Positions 62,955-64,000 of a DNA stretch of 64,000 nt are shown one piece after another. Both the position numbers and the translations under genes were made by a program. How positions within the stretch are numbered: the stretch's first letter is position 1; every line of letters begins with the position of its first letter. Under the pieces are notes generated by a model that saw nothing but the letters and a program-made list of their open reading frames with translations, ran no database searches and was not told where the DNA came from. Source of the DNA: Chlamydiales bacterium STE3 (GTDB lineage Bacteria; Chlamydiota; Chlamydiia; Chlamydiales; Parachlamydiaceae). Where the stretch lies: positions 24,338 to 88,337 of the forward strand of contig VKHO01000048.1 in assembly GCA_011125455.1 (NCBI GenBank), given 5' to 3'.

Positions 62955-63250
62955 AACTGAACCGACTTATCGTATCCGAAATTGCTATGAGTATAACAGA
63001 GCTCTCATTCAAAGAGGAAGCATAACCATCTGGATTGATGAAAAGGCTATCAAGAACTGGTTTTCTTCCTATCACACCTGGCGAGCTGGTAGACCCTGCC
63101 ACATATTCTGATGAAGCTATCCTGATGCTGCTGGTTCTTGGAGAAGTATATAAACGCTCACTAAGTAGCTTACAAGGATTTTTCCAGTCACTTTTTACAG
63201 CAGAACGGTGGCCACTTACCCATTTTTCTTGGGCATTAAAGTTTTGCTAG
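62950..63250 (+). pseudogene. Truncated, frameshifted IS5-type transposase
   Basis: From the ATG at 62950 the frame reads MQTEPTYRIRNCYEYNRALI, QRGSITIWIDEKAIKNWF and WRAGRP, then hits a stop at about 63112. A one-base shift restores it: TYSDEAILMLLVLGEVYKRSL, SSLQGFFQSLF. This is the N-terminal part of IS5-family transposases (TYRIRNWxEYNxALxxRGSxxxW; SDxAI...Y.L.LR..QGF..SL). The DDE catalytic region is missing; similarity ends near 63240. Confidence 0.8.
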
Positions 63251-63899
63251 CTAAGTAGGGAGTAAACGTGGTTGTTTTACTATGGCTGTGCTGGTGTTCC
63301 TGAATATAAGCCGCGCAAAACCTAGGGCTAACTTCTAAGAATTGCTTTATGCGTGTTCTAACGCTGTCTAGATAGCAAGCTTCTAACATAGCTTGCCTCC
63401 ATTCTTCTACAACAGGATTCTCGATAGGAGGATTTTGATCCCGTTCGGGCAAAGAGAGTAAGATGTGTTCATTTTCTCTTTTGCACTCTAAAAATATCCT
63501 AAACAATCTGCTATTACTTTTAATAGATATCCAAAAATTCTTTATTTTTTTTCGCTCTTGATTATTCGATAATTTTATTTCCTTTGCTTCGCGGCTTAAC
63601 TCCAGATATAAGTGATCATTTGAGGATCTTTTTTTCTTAAAAAGGCCTCTATTAAGTAGGGAGTTTTTCAAATAGAACCCCAAAGGGGTTAGATATTGAT
63701 TGTACACGTGCGTTAGGGAATCAATAATACTCTTAAAGATTTTTTTTATTTTTTCTAAAAGTGAGCAAAATGAAGAATTAATTTGCTTAAAATTAACTTC
63801 AGAAGTTGGAAATAAATTTTTTGTAATAGATAGCATAAGAAAATTATGCTTCAATTCTCTAAAAGTTACAATTATTTTAATTGCTTTAGCAAGATGCAC
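63216..63899 (-). CDS. Unknown protein whose C-terminus runs into IS-derived DNA
   Basis: A 227-residue, basic, helical protein I do not recognise (MHLAKAIKIIVTFRELKHNFLMLSITKNLFP...). An internal Met at 63836 is an alternative start. No membrane segment or known motif. Its last 10-12 residues (SKTLMPKKNG) and the stop codon are encoded by the complementary strand of the truncated transposase gene, so the original C-terminus was probably cut off by the insertion. It may therefore be a damaged gene. Confidence 0.45.
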   Translation of the reverse strand: MHLAKAIKIIVTFRELKHNFLMLSITKNLFPTSEVNFKQINSSFCSLLEKIKKIFKSIIDSLTHVYNQYLTPLGFYLKNSLLNRGLFKKKRSSNDHLYLELSREAKEIKLSNNQERKKIKNFWISIKSNSRLFRIFLECKRENEHILLSLPERDQNPPIENPVVEEWRQAMLEACYLDSVRTRIKQFLEVSPRFCAAYIQEHQHSHSKTTTFTPYLASKTLMPKKNG

Positions 63900-64000
63900 A
63901 ACAGACTTAAATACCTATTTAATGTAAGTTGCAAATAACTAATTTGGTAGAAAATTTGTTGCAGCTGCAACAAGAAATCCTAACACTTTAATCTCGAAGC
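63900..64000. other. Window end, no gene seen
   Basis: A/T-rich stretch upstream of the minus-strand unknown gene. No reading frame or motif of note. Confidence 0.4.

Overview
The window looks like chromosome from an amoeba-associated member of the Chlamydiae, most likely Parachlamydiaceae (Parachlamydia, Protochlamydia or Neochlamydia type). Three things point there. Gene pairs known from Chlamydiaceae are kept: cysS beside aas, trpS beside uvrB, mnmG beside lplA, tandem tyrP permeases, and an sdhB-sdhA-sdhC cluster. The DNA is A+T-rich with long non-coding leaders. There is a set of host-interaction candidates: a DUF4116 repeat protein, a BTB/POZ protein, an Inc-like bilobed membrane protein and other lineage-restricted proteins. 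The identification is inference from gene content; no marker gene was compared.

Layout. 1-2.7 kb: 3' end of rimO, a small membrane protein, lysS. 3.0-4.95 kb: DUF4116 repeat protein. 5.2-10.9 kb (minus): operon-like run aas (acyltransferase-ACP-AMP ligase) - cysS - small winged-helix-like protein - frameshifted gene - patatin lipoprotein. 11.0-12.7 kb: adenine deaminase, followed by a long inverted-repeat element. 12.9-18.3 kb (minus): tyrP - tyrP - trpS - uvrB. 18.5-24.0 kb (minus): rpoN, a 29-residue ribosomal-type protein, mnmG - lplA - ackA. 24.3-30.7 kb: Inc-like protein, a WecG/TagA glycosyltransferase fused to two STAS domains, a lipase-like protein, an ArnT-like glycosyltransferase. 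30.7-34.3 kb (minus): sdhCAB. 34.4-36.9 kb: ZnuACB-type metal transporter, then tRNA-Ser(GCU). 37-49.7 kb: an unknown protein, a 2OG-Fe(II) oxygenase, queH, tag, DUF2892, a release-factor-like protein, Spx/ArsC-like and YkgJ-like proteins, a TrmA/RlmD-type RNA methyltransferase, a kinase-like membrane protein, an alcohol dehydrogenase, an SDR, and a DUF2878-DCC fusion.

49.7-59.7 kb is the accessory core. A 1696-residue Rhs/YD-repeat protein with a Sec signal peptide and a C-terminal domain resembling polymorphic toxin type 24 is followed on the same strand by a decaying array of Imm53-like immunity genes. I count three intact copies, two copies each broken only by one early stop codon, and three partial remnants. 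A different small gene (155 aa) sits in the array behind a displaced toxin-tip-like fragment, and a second tip-like fragment abuts one broken copy through an ATGA overlap. An AAA_14/DUF4143 ATPase with paired palindromic operators, and a 45-nt perfect palindrome, lie inside the array. This toxin/immunity archive is the most interesting system in the window.

59.7-64 kb: GNAT acetyltransferase, a long non-coding stretch, a BTB/POZ protein, a truncated IS5-like transposase gene, and a minus-strand unknown whose C-terminus is encoded by IS-derived DNA.
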